64,000 bases of DNA, from NCBI RefSeq assembly GCF_040361195.1, contig NZ_APNE01000005.1. One strand, written 5' to 3'. Below, in pieces: positions 18,537-27,381 of this stretch. The notes beneath the pieces are model-generated. The model worked only from the letters and a program-made list of their open reading frames with translations. It did no database searches and was not told the origin of the DNA. Every line of letters begins with the position of its first letter. Position 1 is the stretch's first letter. This stretch comes from Salinisphaera hydrothermalis (GTDB lineage: Bacteria; Pseudomonadota; Gammaproteobacteria; Nevskiales; Salinisphaeraceae). Position numbers and translations under genes: made by a program.

Positions 18537-19886
18537 ATGCGTGCGAGTTCCTATCTCACGATGGTGTTGATCGTGCTGGTGGCCGTGGCGGCCGGCTGGC
18601 TGGCCCAGCGCACCAGCGTCACCGCCGACTGGACCGCCGGCAATCGCAACAGCCTGACGCCGGCCAGCCTGCGCGTCGTCCATGCGCTGGGCGCCGGTCC
18701 GATCGATTTCACGGCCTATATCTATCCCGGCCCGCAGCGCAACGACGTCCGCCAGCAGCTCTCGCGCTATACCCGCGCCTCGAATCGCGTTCATCTGCAT
18801 TTCGCCGATCCGGCCCGGCATCCGGCGACGGTGCGCAAGCTTGGCATCGGTAAGGACGGCGCGGTGGTGGTGCGCTATCAGGGCCGCCAGCAAACGCTCA
18901 CCGATTACTCCGAATCGAGCGTGACCAATGCCTTGCAGCGATTGTCGCCCGGCGGGTCGAAATGGATCGTGTTCGTGACCGGCCACGGCGAGCGCGATCC
19001 GGGCGCCAAGACCACCGCCGGGTATTCCAAGCTGGCCACCGCCCTCGACAACCAGGGCCTGAAGGTCCGGCAGGTCAATCTGGTTCAGGCCGGCGCGATT
19101 CCGGATAACACCGCGGTGCTCGTCATCGCCTCGCCACAGCACGATCTGTTGCCCGGCGAGGTCAACATGATCCGGGCGTACGTCAAACGCGGCGGCAACG
19201 TGCTGTGGGTCGACGACCCGGGGCCACGCTACGGGCTGACGCCGCTCGCACAGGATCTCGGCATCCACTGGCTCGACGGCACGCTGGTCTACCCAGACTA
19301 TCGCAAGCTCGGCACCGGCAGCCCGGCCATGGCGCTGGTGGCCACTTACCCGGATACGCCGATCACCGAGAACCTCAAGCAGATCACGATCTTTGCCTTC
19401 GCCGGTGCGCTGTCGCCGCTCGACCATTCGTCCTGGCAATCGAAGGCGATTCTGCGTTCGCCGGCCCGAAGCTGGCTGGAAACCGGGTCGCTGGATCAGG
19501 GCAGCATCAGCTTTCAGCCCGATCAGGGCGATCGCGCCGGGCCGCTGACCTTCGGGCTGATGCTGAGCCGGCCCGAGCCCGGCGCCTCGGGCGATAATCC
19601 GCCGTCCGGGCAGTCCCAACAACGCGCGGTGGTCGTGGCCGACAGCGACTTCATGGACAACGGTCATCTGGCCGATCTCGGCAATCGCACGCTGGCCCTG
19701 GCAATCTTCCAGTGGCTGGCCGGCCGTGATGCGCAGATCGCCGTAGACGTGCCGAAAGCGCCCGATGCCCATCTGGAAATGGCGCCGGCACGACTGTCGA
19801 CGTTCTGGTGGCTGTTTGTGGTAACGCTGCCGGGCGCGCTGTTCGTTCTCGGCTTCGGCCGCTGGTGGTGGCGACGACGCCGGTGA
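18537..19886 (+). CDS. GldG-like ABC-system auxiliary membrane protein
   Basis: 449 residues starting 2 bases after the permease. One N-terminal membrane span (about 7-24) is followed by a large extracytoplasmic domain with the GldG-family pattern NSLTPASLRVVHAL and later VTGHGERDP, RQVNLVQAG and VLVIASPQHDLLPGE, and a C-terminal span (about 424-441) ending in a run of Arg and Trp. The family (N-terminal domain of gliding auxiliary proteins, DUF4350-like) is thought to work with the ABC-2 permease; the reaction is not known. It overlaps the next gene as GTGA. Confidence 0.82.
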   Translation: MRASSYLTMVLIVLVAVAAGWLAQRTSVTADWTAGNRNSLTPASLRVVHALGAGPIDFTAYIYPGPQRNDVRQQLSRYTRASNRVHLHFADPARHPATVRKLGIGKDGAVVVRYQGRQQTLTDYSESSVTNALQRLSPGGSKWIVFVTGHGERDPGAKTTAGYSKLATALDNQGLKVRQVNLVQAGAIPDNTAVLVIASPQHDLLPGEVNMIRAYVKRGGNVLWVDDPGPRYGLTPLAQDLGIHWLDGTLVYPDYRKLGTGSPAMALVATYPDTPITENLKQITIFAFAGALSPLDHSSWQSKAILRSPARSWLETGSLDQGSISFQPDQGDRAGPLTFGLMLSRPEPGASGDNPPSGQSQQRAVVVADSDFMDNGHLADLGNRTLALAIFQWLAGRDAQIAVDVPKAPDAHLEMAPARLSTFWWLFVVTLPGALFVLGFGRWWWRRRR

Positions 19887-20749
19887 GACAACGACGCGCC
19901 CTGCTGATTGTCGTCCTGCTGCTGGCGCTGGTGGCGCTCGGCGGCGGATTATGGTGGTCATACCGGACGCCGCCGAGTCCGCCATCGGCGTCCCATCCGC
20001 CGGTCAGCCCGCTCGCGGCAGCCGATGTCACTCGTATCCGGGTGCGTCACGGCAGCGATCTGGTGATGATCCAGCGAAAAAATCCACAAGCGCCCTGGCA
20101 TCTCACCGCGCCAGTCCACGCCCCGGTGGATCCACCGCATCTCGAGGCCATGCTGACCCTGCTCGGCAAGCCGGCCGAACGGCGCTATGCGCCCGACGCC
20201 ATCGCGGACACGACGACGGGGCTGAAGTCGCCGACGCTGGTCGTTCAGTTCAACCAGCACGCCCCGATCGATATCGGCGGGCGCGGCCCGAGCCGTGGCA
20301 GTCGCTATGTCCGCACCCCGCACGATCTGCTGCTGGCGAACCTGCCCGATCTGACCGGCCTGCACTGGAGCTGGACGCACTGGATCTCGCCGGCGCTGGT
20401 GCCACCGCATCGACAGCTCGAGAAACTGGTGCTGCCGCATTTCACGCTCGATCGCGACAAGCAGGGCGCTTGGCAGGCCCAGCCACGCGGGCAACGCAGC
20501 GCCGCGGCCGTCGCGGCCACCATGCAGGCCTGGCAGCGCGCCCGTGCGCTGACCGTCGTACCGGCCGACGAAAGCCGCCAGCGCCTGGCCCGGGTCACGC
20601 TCGTCTTCCGGCATGGTCCGCCTCGCCATCTGGATATCATCGAGCGTGATCCGAACCTGATCCTGCGCGATCCCGCGCTCGACGTGGATTATCACCTGGC
20701 CGGCAACCGCATCGGGCCGTTGCTGGAGATACGGCACCCGGGGCTTTGA
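19883..20749 (+). CDS. DUF4340 domain protein of the GldFG-like operon
   Basis: 288 residues from the GTG at 19883, which overlaps the stop of the GldG-like gene by 4 bases; an ATG in the same frame at 19808 would lie deep inside that gene. The N-terminus RQRRALLIVVLLLALVALGGGLWW is a single anchor, followed by an extracytoplasmic region with repeated VxLxF strands, as in DUF4340 proteins. Genes of this type commonly end GldA/F/G-like clusters. No catalytic residues can be named. The 294 bases up to mutM contain no gene and no clear terminator. Confidence 0.78.
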   Translation: MRQRRALLIVVLLLALVALGGGLWWSYRTPPSPPSASHPPVSPLAAADVTRIRVRHGSDLVMIQRKNPQAPWHLTAPVHAPVDPPHLEAMLTLLGKPAERRYAPDAIADTTTGLKSPTLVVQFNQHAPIDIGGRGPSRGSRYVRTPHDLLLANLPDLTGLHWSWTHWISPALVPPHRQLEKLVLPHFTLDRDKQGAWQAQPRGQRSAAAVAATMQAWQRARALTVVPADESRQRLARVTLVFRHGPPRHLDIIERDPNLILRDPALDVDYHLAGNRIGPLLEIRHPGL

Positions 20750-21043
20750 TGCGTGGTTTCATGACGTTTTTATCCGCAGATCGACGCAGCTTTCCGCCAA
20801 TGGCGGGTGGCCGGTGCGGGCTTCCACCCATTCCGGTGGCGCCAATATTCTCAATCTAAACGCCGGTTTGACCCCGGCAGACCCAGGTCACGGTCAGTTG
20901 CCGTGGCATTCGGCTCAACGCTAAACCGCCGTGATCGACCCCTCGCATCGCCTTGAACGGGCCCGCCGCGTGCTGGATGCATCGACGCGTCGAAAGGCCG
21001 ACCATGGCCTGCCCTTGCGCCCGGTGCATGTCAGAATATTGGC

Positions 21044-21859
21044 ATGCCCGAACTTCCCGAAGTCGAGACCACGCGCGCCGGCGTGGAGCCGCATGTCGCC
21101 GGTCAACGCGTGCGGACCGTCATCGTGCGTCAGCCGCAGTTGCGCTGGCCGGTGTCCGACGCGCTCGCGCGCGATCTGCCCGGCCAGACCATCCACGCCG
21201 TCAGACGCCGCGCGAAGTATCTGCTGTTCGCGGCGGACACGGGGCATGTCTGTCTGCATTTGGGCATGTCCGGACGCTTGCGCGTGGTGCCGGCCGACAC
21301 ACCAGTGGAAACACACGACCACGTCGATATCGTGCTGGAAAACGACACCCTATTGCGCTTCAACGATGCACGCCGCTTCGGCTCGCTGTTCTGGCTCACG
21401 GGTGATCCGCATGAATTCTCGCTGCTGTCACGGCTCGGGCCGGAACCGCTGTCGGACGCTTTCGACGGCGCCTGGCTGAAAGCGCGATCGGCCGGTCGGC
21501 GTACGGCCGTCAAGGCCTTCATCATGGACGCCGCGGTGGTCGTGGGCGTCGGCAATATCTATGCCTGCGAAGCCTTGCACATGGCCGGCATTCATCCGCG
21601 CCGCGCCACCGGACGCATCGGCCGGGCGCGCTACGAGCGGCTGGCCGAGGCCATCAAGCAAGTGCTGGCCGAAGCCATTGCGGTCGGCGGCACCACGTTG
21701 CGCGATTACATCGGCGTCGACGGCGATACCGGTTATTTCCAGCTGTCGCTGGCTGCCTATGGCCGCGAGAGCCAGCCGTGCCCGCGCGGCTGCGGCCCGA
21801 TCCGGCGCGAAGTCATCGGGCAGCGCAGCACGTTTTTCTGCCCCGTCTGCCAGACCTGA
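21044..21859 (+). CDS. mutM: Formamidopyrimidine-DNA glycosylase
   Basis: 271 residues. It begins MPELPEVETTR, whose Pro2 (after Met removal) and Glu3 form the catalytic site. GNIYACEALHMAGIHP carries conserved residues, and the C-terminal zinc finger has CPRGC at about 247-251 and CPVC near the end. It removes 8-oxoguanine and formamidopyrimidines in base-excision repair. It appears monocistronic. Finding mutM and xth in one 13-kb stretch is probably coincidence. Confidence 0.95.
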   Translation: MPELPEVETTRAGVEPHVAGQRVRTVIVRQPQLRWPVSDALARDLPGQTIHAVRRRAKYLLFAADTGHVCLHLGMSGRLRVVPADTPVETHDHVDIVLENDTLLRFNDARRFGSLFWLTGDPHEFSLLSRLGPEPLSDAFDGAWLKARSAGRRTAVKAFIMDAAVVVGVGNIYACEALHMAGIHPRRATGRIGRARYERLAEAIKQVLAEAIAVGGTTLRDYIGVDGDTGYFQLSLAAYGRESQPCPRGCGPIRREVIGQRSTFFCPVCQT

Positions 21860-21944
21860 GACAGCGGTGATTCATCGGAGATGACAGGCTGCCGGGTGGC
21901 GGACTAGGCTGGGCGATCGTTTACCCATTCTCGGCGGCCCGCTC

Positions 21945-23546
21945 ATGCGCTATATCGGACTGATCGCGGCCTTCGTGGCCACCGGCGTGTTCGCCGGCCT
22001 GACGTTTCTCGCGCCGCGTTATTTCGCGCTTTTCTTCATTATTTCCGGTCTGTTTCTCACCGTCGGGCTGCGCGATCTGCTGCAGGCCGAACATGCATTG
22101 CTGCGCAATTATCCGCTGCTGGCGCATTTCCGCTGGTTATTCGAAGCAATCCGACCGGAGATCCGTCAGTATCTGATCGAATCCGACACCGAGGCCGCGC
22201 CGTTCTCGCGCGAGCAGCGCAGTCAGGTCTATGCCCGGGCCAAGGGCGCAAACGACGCCGACCCCTTTGGTACCGAACTCGACGTCTATGCTGAAGGTCA
22301 CGAGTGGCTGGCCCATTCGATGGCCGCGCGCACCCCGTCGGAAACACCGCCGCGCGTCCATATCGGCGGGCCGGATTGTAGCCGGCCGTATTCCGCCTCG
22401 ACGCTCAATATCTCGGCGATGAGTTTCGGCTCGCTGTCCGGCAACGCGATTCGCGCGCTCAACAAGGGGGCGGCCAAAGGCGGCTTTGCCCACGACACCG
22501 GCGAAGGCTCGATCTCGCGCCATCACAAGGAATACGGCGGCGACCTGATCTGGGAGCTGGGCAGCGGCTATTTCGGCTGCCGTGCCAAGGACGGCAGCTT
22601 CGATCGCGCCCAGTTCGTCGACCGTGCGAGCGACGACCAGGTCAAGATGATCGAGATCAAGATGTCCCAGGGCGCGAAACCGGGCCACGGCGGCGTGCTG
22701 CCCGGGCGCAAGGTCACACAGGAAATCGCCGAGGCACGCGGCGTGCCGGTCGGCCAGACCTGTGTCTCGCCGCCCTATCACACCGCGTTTTCCACCCCGA
22801 TCGAGATGATGGAGTTCATCGCTGATCTGCGCGAGGGCTCGGGCGGCAAGCCGGTGGGCTTCAAGCTCTGTATCGGCCATGGTTGGCAGTTCATGAGTCT
22901 GGCCAAGGCCATGCTCAAGACCGGGATCACCCCCGACTTCATCGTTATCGACGGGGCTGAAGGCGGCACCGGCGCGGCCCCGCTGGAGCTGGCCGACAAC
23001 GTCGGCACGCCGCTGCGGGAGGGGCTGGTCTGGGCGCATAACACGCTGGTCGGCGCCGGCCTGCGCGAGCGCATCAAGATCGGCGCCTCCGGCAAGATCA
23101 CCTCCGGTTTCCGGATGGCATCAAATATGGCGCTGGGGGCGGACTGGTGTAATTCGGCTCGCGGCTTCATGTTCGCGGTCGGTTGCGTGCAATCCGAGTC
23201 GTGTCATACCGATCGCTGCCCGACCGGCGTCGCCACCCAGAACCCGCGCCGCCAGCGTGCCATCGTGGTACCGGAAAAAGCCGAGCGCGTCTATCACTTC
23301 CATCGCGCGACGGTCGCGGCCATGCAGGAAGTGGTGGCCACGGTGGGCCTGGATCATCCGGCGCAGCTCGCGCCCGAGCATCTATGCCGGCGCACGCGCG
23401 ATTCCGAGATACAAAGCGCCGATCAGGTGTATCGTTTTCTCAAGACCGGCGAACTGCTCGTGGCCTCCGCCCGACGCGGCCGTTATGAAGCCGCCTGGGC
23501 CCGCGCGCAGGCCGAAAGCTTTCTGCCGCGCAGCCACGCCGCCTGA
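21945..23546 (+). CDS. FMN-binding glutamate synthase family protein (GltB-like domain), membrane-anchored
   Basis: 533 residues. Two N-terminal hydrophobic segments (about 4-22 and 24-44) precede a glutamate-synthase catalytic barrel: NISAMSFGSLSGNAIRALNKGA, HGGVLPGRKV, IDGAEGGTGAAPLE and the Cys-rich CVQSESCHTDRCPTG that carries Fe-S ligands in true synthases. The amidotransferase domain of GltB is absent, so it should not use glutamine as GltB does. The natural reaction of this stand-alone family is not established. It stands upstream of a DUF1232 protein and an SDR in the same direction. Confidence 0.82.
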   Translation: MRYIGLIAAFVATGVFAGLTFLAPRYFALFFIISGLFLTVGLRDLLQAEHALLRNYPLLAHFRWLFEAIRPEIRQYLIESDTEAAPFSREQRSQVYARAKGANDADPFGTELDVYAEGHEWLAHSMAARTPSETPPRVHIGGPDCSRPYSASTLNISAMSFGSLSGNAIRALNKGAAKGGFAHDTGEGSISRHHKEYGGDLIWELGSGYFGCRAKDGSFDRAQFVDRASDDQVKMIEIKMSQGAKPGHGGVLPGRKVTQEIAEARGVPVGQTCVSPPYHTAFSTPIEMMEFIADLREGSGGKPVGFKLCIGHGWQFMSLAKAMLKTGITPDFIVIDGAEGGTGAAPLELADNVGTPLREGLVWAHNTLVGAGLRERIKIGASGKITSGFRMASNMALGADWCNSARGFMFAVGCVQSESCHTDRCPTGVATQNPRRQRAIVVPEKAERVYHFHRATVAAMQEVVATVGLDHPAQLAPEHLCRRTRDSEIQSADQVYRFLKTGELLVASARRGRYEAAWARAQAESFLPRSHAA

Positions 23547-23584
23547 TCAAACACGGGTGTATCGACACTCTAGGAGTTGAATTC

Positions 23585-24019
23585 ATGGCCTGGTTCCGAT
23601 CGAATCGACGCGACGACCCGCAAGCCAACACGCCGGACACGCCCGAGGCCCTGCGCGGCTATGCCGGCCAGTATTCGGAAACGCGCTTCTGGACCAAGAT
23701 CTCGCGGGTGTTCAAACGCGCCGGCTACGAGCTGCTGGAAAAAGCGTTATGGCTGCACTATGCCGCCCAGCGCCCGGATACGCCGGGCTGGGCCAAAGCT
23801 ACGGCCTACGGCGCGCTGGCGTATTTCATCCTGCCGTTCGATGCCATCCCCGACTGGCTGTTCGGCTACGGCTACACCGATGACCTGAGTGCACTGACCC
23901 TGGCCGTGGCCACGATCTCGCAGTACATCGATGCCGGCGTGCGACGGCGCGCCACCCGCAAGCTCGACGACTGGTTCGGGCGCCCCGAACATCGGCGGCC
24001 GATGCAGACCGTCGAATGA
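23585..24019 (+). CDS. YkvA-like DUF1232 protein
   Basis: 144 residues with AGGAG 8 bases before the ATG. The DUF1232 core is WAKATAYGALAYFILPFDAIPDW, near residues 69-91, a short hydrophobic segment ending in the Pro-Asp-x-Ile-Pro-Asp pattern typical of the family. The function is unknown. It overlaps the next gene (SDR) by 4 bases as ATGA, so they are co-translated. Confidence 0.8.
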   Translation: MAWFRSNRRDDPQANTPDTPEALRGYAGQYSETRFWTKISRVFKRAGYELLEKALWLHYAAQRPDTPGWAKATAYGALAYFILPFDAIPDWLFGYGYTDDLSALTLAVATISQYIDAGVRRRATRKLDDWFGRPEHRRPMQTVE

Positions 24020-24828
24020 GCGCCGGCCATGACCTGAGCGGCCGCCGGGCGTTAGTCACCGGCGCCTCGTCGGGCGTCGGCGAAGCGGTCGCCCGACAGC
24101 TCCGTGCCGCCGGCGCCCAAGTCGCGATCGCCGCGCGCCGGGCCGATCGTCTGCAACGACTCGCCGACGAGATCGGCGCCGTGGCGCAGCCCGCGGACGT
24201 GGGGATGTCCGAGGCGTGTATCGCGCTGATCGAATCCACGGTCGCCGCGCTCGGCGGGCTCGATATTCTCGTCAACAATGCCGGCGCGCATCATCGGGGC
24301 GATTTCGCGACCCAGTCGGCCGAACATCTGGCCGCGATGGTCGACGTGAATCTGCGTGCCCCGGTCGTGCTGTCGCGCGCTGCCCTGCCGCATCTGCGTT
24401 CGGCCGAGCACGGGGCGATCGTCAACGTCGGCTCCGTGGCCGGGCGGATGCCAGTACCCGGCAGTGCGACCTATTCCGCGACCAAGGCGGGCCTGCGCAC
24501 GCTGACGTATGCGCTGGCCGAGGAATGTCGCGGTACGAATGTGGGGGTGTCGGTGGTTTCGCCCGGCCCGATCGCGACCGACTTCATCCTCGCCGATATC
24601 GATGCGGTCACCGATCTCACGTTTTCCCAGCCGATGAGCACGCCGGAGCAGATCGCCGATCTGGTGCTCGCCTGCATCGCCGACGGGCGTGTCGAACGAA
24701 CGCGGCCGGCCTCGACCCGAGTGATGACCACGCTAGGCAGCCTGTTCCCGGCGCTGCCGCGCGCGCTACGCCCCGCCCTCGCCGCCAAGGGCCGACGCGC
24801 CAAGGCGCGATACCGCCGCCACGACTGA
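24016..24828 (+). CDS. Short-chain dehydrogenase/reductase
   Basis: 270 residues of the classical SDR fold. The cofactor loop is TGASSGVGE at about 15-23, NNAG at about 90-93, the catalytic Ser in NVGSVAG, and YSATK at about 155-159 supplies Tyr and Lys. The basic residues RR after the second strand hint at NADP(H). The C-terminus is rich in Arg and Ala. The substrate is unknown. It is coupled to the DUF1232 gene. Confidence 0.87.
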   Translation: MSAGHDLSGRRALVTGASSGVGEAVARQLRAAGAQVAIAARRADRLQRLADEIGAVAQPADVGMSEACIALIESTVAALGGLDILVNNAGAHHRGDFATQSAEHLAAMVDVNLRAPVVLSRAALPHLRSAEHGAIVNVGSVAGRMPVPGSATYSATKAGLRTLTYALAEECRGTNVGVSVVSPGPIATDFILADIDAVTDLTFSQPMSTPEQIADLVLACIADGRVERTRPASTRVMTTLGSLFPALPRALRPALAAKGRRAKARYRRHD

Positions 24829-24905
24829 GGTCTGTCTTGCGTGCGGATCGCATTCGGCCCACAGTGGAATTTCGAGTCGCACAGTCCATAGAAGGAAACG
24901 GCAGC

Positions 24906-25157
24906 ATGGGCATCATTGCATGGATCATCTTCGGGTTGATCGCTGGCGCGATCGCCAAACTGATCATGCCCGGCGACGACCCGGGCGGGATCATCGTGAC
25001 CATCATCATCGGCATTGTCGGTGCCGTCATCGGCGGCTTCATCGGGGGTGTACTGGGCTTCGGCGGGGTCACCGGTTTCAATATCGGCAGCTTTATCATC
25101 GCCATCCTGGGCGCCGTGATCCTGCTGGCGCTGTATCGCATGGTCGCCCGGCGATAA
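24906..25157 (+). CDS. GlsB/YeaQ/YmgE family small membrane protein
   Basis: 83 residues, almost wholly hydrophobic and Gly-rich, with three membrane segments (about 2-20, 28-52 and 58-79). MGIIAWIIFGLIAGAIAKLI and PGDDPGG are hallmarks of this transglycosylase-associated family, which is often stress- or stationary-phase induced. No enzyme activity has been shown for it. It is followed by a strong terminator. The longer in-frame opening upstream overlaps the SDR gene and is not coding. Confidence 0.88.
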   Translation: MGIIAWIIFGLIAGAIAKLIMPGDDPGGIIVTIIIGIVGAVIGGFIGGVLGFGGVTGFNIGSFIIAILGAVILLALYRMVARR

Positions 25158-25179
25158 ATCCGGCGGCCCAAACGCCTGG

Positions 25180-25214
25180 AAAACCGGTGCGGGCTGTCCG
25201 CACCGGTTTTTTTT
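25180..25214 (+). terminator. Rho-independent terminator after GlsB-type gene
   Basis: A perfect 13-bp stem (25180-25192 with 25198-25210) with a 5-base loop is followed by T residues to 25214. Confidence 0.92.
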
Positions 25215-25266
25215 GGTCAGCGGCCGGTTACTGAAGCCGGGAACGTCGTCATCTTCTCCGCGGTTA

Positions 25267-25548
25267 CGCCTTAGGGTCTGTTGAGGTTTCGTGCGAGTCC
25301 GCGCCAAGCGCTGTTTTGCGGCAAGACGAGGCGTAGCGAACGCGGCGTAGTGGGCCTACGCGAGAGAGCCACAACGCTGGATTGCCGCAAAACAGCGCTT
25401 GTCCCTTCGGGTTGGGCCGCAAATCGCGCCCGGCCGCGTTGCGAGTCTGGGTCGTGGCACGCCACGACGCGGCGACTCGCGCCTTGCTGGACACGATTTG
25501 CGGACGCCAACGCGGCGCTCGCACGAAACCTCAACAGACCCTAAGGCG
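25267..25548. repeat. 282-bp nested palindromic element with 31-bp perfect terminal inverted repeats (MITE-like)
   Basis: The ends 25267-25297 and 25518-25548 are perfect inverted complements. Inside lie further perfect pairs: 25306-25324 with 25382-25400 (19 bp), 25417-25426 with 25494-25503 (10 bp), 25441-25447 with 25474-25480 (7 bp), and 25451-25458 with 25461-25468 (8 bp, 2-base loop). No coding signature is seen; frames that cross it mirror each other because of the palindrome. No direct target-site repeat is visible next to it. It may be a non-autonomous mobile element or an RNA-forming intergenic repeat; without other copies this cannot be decided. Confidence 0.7.
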
Positions 25549-25593
25549 CGCTTCGCGCAAGCATTGCCACTGCGTTGTCGGCGTCGGCGAGGC

Positions 25594-25620
25594 TCAAGTT
25601 AGCTCCCTCACGGCCGATGT
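25594..25620 (+). promoter_or_regulatory. FliA (sigma-28)-type promoter upstream of second chemoreceptor gene
   Basis: TCAAGTTA at 25594-25601, an 11-base spacer, then GCCGATGT at 25613-25620 (6 of 8 of the consensus -10). It uses the same TCAAG variant at -35 and the same spacing as the promoter at 9974-10000, and sits 52 bases before the start codon. Confidence 0.7.
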
Positions 25621-25671
25621 TATCTGCGTCATCACTGCATATCAGCATGGGCAGGCAACGGGGAGAGATGC

Positions 25672-27330
25672 ATGGCTGCAACGCAATGGGATCTGGCGAT
25701 CGAATCGGCGCCGGACGATACCGATCAGGTTACAGAACATTCCGAGGGCGAAACCCAACCCGCCCGCGGCTGGCCGCTTAAACACAAGATTGCGTTGACC
25801 ATCGTGGTGGTGATCGCGCTCGCAGCGTCCATCGTAGCCGGCGTCGGCTGGGATTTGCGTAGCCAGCTCTATCAGGTGCGCCGCGACGGCCTGCGCAACA
25901 CGGTGGAACTGGCGCAGAGCATGATCGCGGGCTTTGCCAAGCAGGCCGACCAGGGCTATATCAGCAAGTCCGAAGCGAAACGACGGGCGCTGGATGCGCT
26001 GTCCGAAATGCGGTTCGGCAAGAGCCACAACAACTACGTCTTCGTTTTCGACAAAAACGAGCGCATCGTCTGGCACCCGCGCCATCAGCCGGGCACCGAT
26101 ATGCACGATTACGTCGACGACAACGGCGTCCCGGTCTATCGCGAACTCGGCGACATGGCCGCCAAGGACGGCGACGGCTTCGTTTATTATTCCTCCAAGC
26201 GCGACAAGAGCGGGCCACAGCTGCCCAAGATGACGTTCGTCGAGCGCTTCAAACCCTGGGGCTGGAATATTGCCGCGGGCGTCTATATCGACGACATCCG
26301 CGTCGCGTTTTACCATCAGCTGATCAAATACGGACTCATTCTCGGCGGCTTCGCCCTGCTCGTCGCCCTGGCGTTGATCCTCCTTGCCCGCAACATATAC
26401 GGTGCGCTGGGCGGCGAAACCTATGAAGCGCGCCGCCAGCTCGATCGCATGGCAACCGGCGATCTCAGCCAGGCCACGGAGATTGCCAAGCGCCACGCGG
26501 ACAGTCTGATGGCGAGCGTGGAAACGATGCGGCGGGATCTGGCGACCATGATCGCGGGCATTCGCCATGGCAGCGAATCGATCGACAGCGCGGCCGGCGA
26601 GATCGCCGACGGCAACGCCGATCTGTCGACCCGTACCCAGCAGCAGGCGGCCTCGCTCGAGGAGACCGCTGCGAGCATGGAAGAACTTACGTCTACGGTG
26701 TCGAACAACGCCGGCAACGCCAACGATGCCAGCGAACTGGCCACCAAGAGCAGCCAAGCGCTCGAGGATAGCCGGCGACTGATCGCCGAAGTGGTCGACA
26801 CGATGGGCGAAATCCGTCGCGGGGCCGACGAGATATCGCAGATCACCACGCTTATCGACGACATCGCCTTCCAGACCAATCTGCTGGCGCTCAACGCGTC
26901 GGTCGAGGCGGCACGCGCCGGCGAGCACGGGCGCGGCTTTGCCGTAGTAGCCAGCGAAGTGCGCAAACTGGCGCATCGCTCGGCCGATGCGGCCAAGAAT
27001 ATCTCCGGCGTGGTCGAGCGCTCCGTGGCATCGGCGCAGACCGGCGCCGAACGCGTCGATCAGGCCAGTACTTCGATGAGCACGCTGGGCGAACACGTCG
27101 AACAGACGCGCGCGCTGATGTCCGAGATCTCGACCGCCTCGACCGAACAGTCGCGCGGCATCGAGCAGGTCAACCAAGCCGTGACCCAGATGGACGAAGT
27201 GACCCAGCAGAACGCCGCTCTGGTGGAACAGGCCTCGGCGGCTTCGCAATCGCTCAAGGACCAGGCCGGCGAACTGCGCCAGACCGTGCAACGCTTCCGC
27301 GTCGCCGACGAAGCCTACGAAACGGCCTAA
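25672..27330 (+). CDS. Methyl-accepting chemotaxis protein with single Cache-type sensor
   Basis: 552 residues. An unusual 38-residue acidic cytoplasmic N-terminus precedes membrane span 1 (about 39-58). The periplasmic domain (about 60-215) has NNYVFVFDKNERIVWHP and KPWGWNIAAGVYIDD, as in sCache_2 sensors. Span 2 is at about 219-241. The signalling domain has IAFQTNLLALNASVEAARAGE and a coiled coil rich in Gln and Ala. It ends DEAYETA without the xWxxF tether seen in the other receptor here. The ligand is unknown; sCache_2 sensors often bind small organic acids. A FliA-type promoter lies upstream. Confidence 0.92.
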   Translation: MAATQWDLAIESAPDDTDQVTEHSEGETQPARGWPLKHKIALTIVVVIALAASIVAGVGWDLRSQLYQVRRDGLRNTVELAQSMIAGFAKQADQGYISKSEAKRRALDALSEMRFGKSHNNYVFVFDKNERIVWHPRHQPGTDMHDYVDDNGVPVYRELGDMAAKDGDGFVYYSSKRDKSGPQLPKMTFVERFKPWGWNIAAGVYIDDIRVAFYHQLIKYGLILGGFALLVALALILLARNIYGALGGETYEARRQLDRMATGDLSQATEIAKRHADSLMASVETMRRDLATMIAGIRHGSESIDSAAGEIADGNADLSTRTQQQAASLEETAASMEELTSTVSNNAGNANDASELATKSSQALEDSRRLIAEVVDTMGEIRRGADEISQITTLIDDIAFQTNLLALNASVEAARAGEHGRGFAVVASEVRKLAHRSADAAKNISGVVERSVASAQTGAERVDQASTSMSTLGEHVEQTRALMSEISTASTEQSRGIEQVNQAVTQMDEVTQQNAALVEQASAASQSLKDQAGELRQTVQRFRVADEAYETA

Positions 27331-27331
27331 C

Positions 27332-27380
27332 CGATACGTGCCATGCCCGGCCGGTCAACAGGACCGGTCGGGCGGTATCG
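27332..27380. terminator. Bidirectional hairpin between chemoreceptor and TauE-type gene
   Basis: An inner 11-bp stem (27346-27356 with 27362-27372, one G-T pair) lies within an outer 6-bp pair (27332-27337 with 27375-27380). It fills the gap between two convergent stop codons. There is no T tract. Confidence 0.5.
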
Positions 27381-27381
27381 C

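Noticed and set aside
18327..19985. 552-residue minus-strand frame opposite the GldG-like gene
   Set aside because: Low-meaning Arg/Gly/His-rich translation, overlapping a coupled plus-strand operon with clear protein families.
20750..21043. Possible terminator or small gene between the DUF4340 gene and mutM
   Set aside because: Only short imperfect pairings; open frames here overlap mutM in the wrong frame.
25271..25544. Short frames inside the palindrome, both starting MRFRAS
   Set aside because: They arise from the inverted repeat read on both strands; no coding evidence.
25267..25548. Complete insertion sequence
   Set aside because: Too short for a transposase and no such frame present; no target-site duplication seen. 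Kept as a palindromic element only.
25642..27291. 549-residue minus-strand frame opposite the second chemoreceptor
   Set aside because: Repetitive Gly/His/Asp-rich mirror of the receptor coding strand; no start signals.
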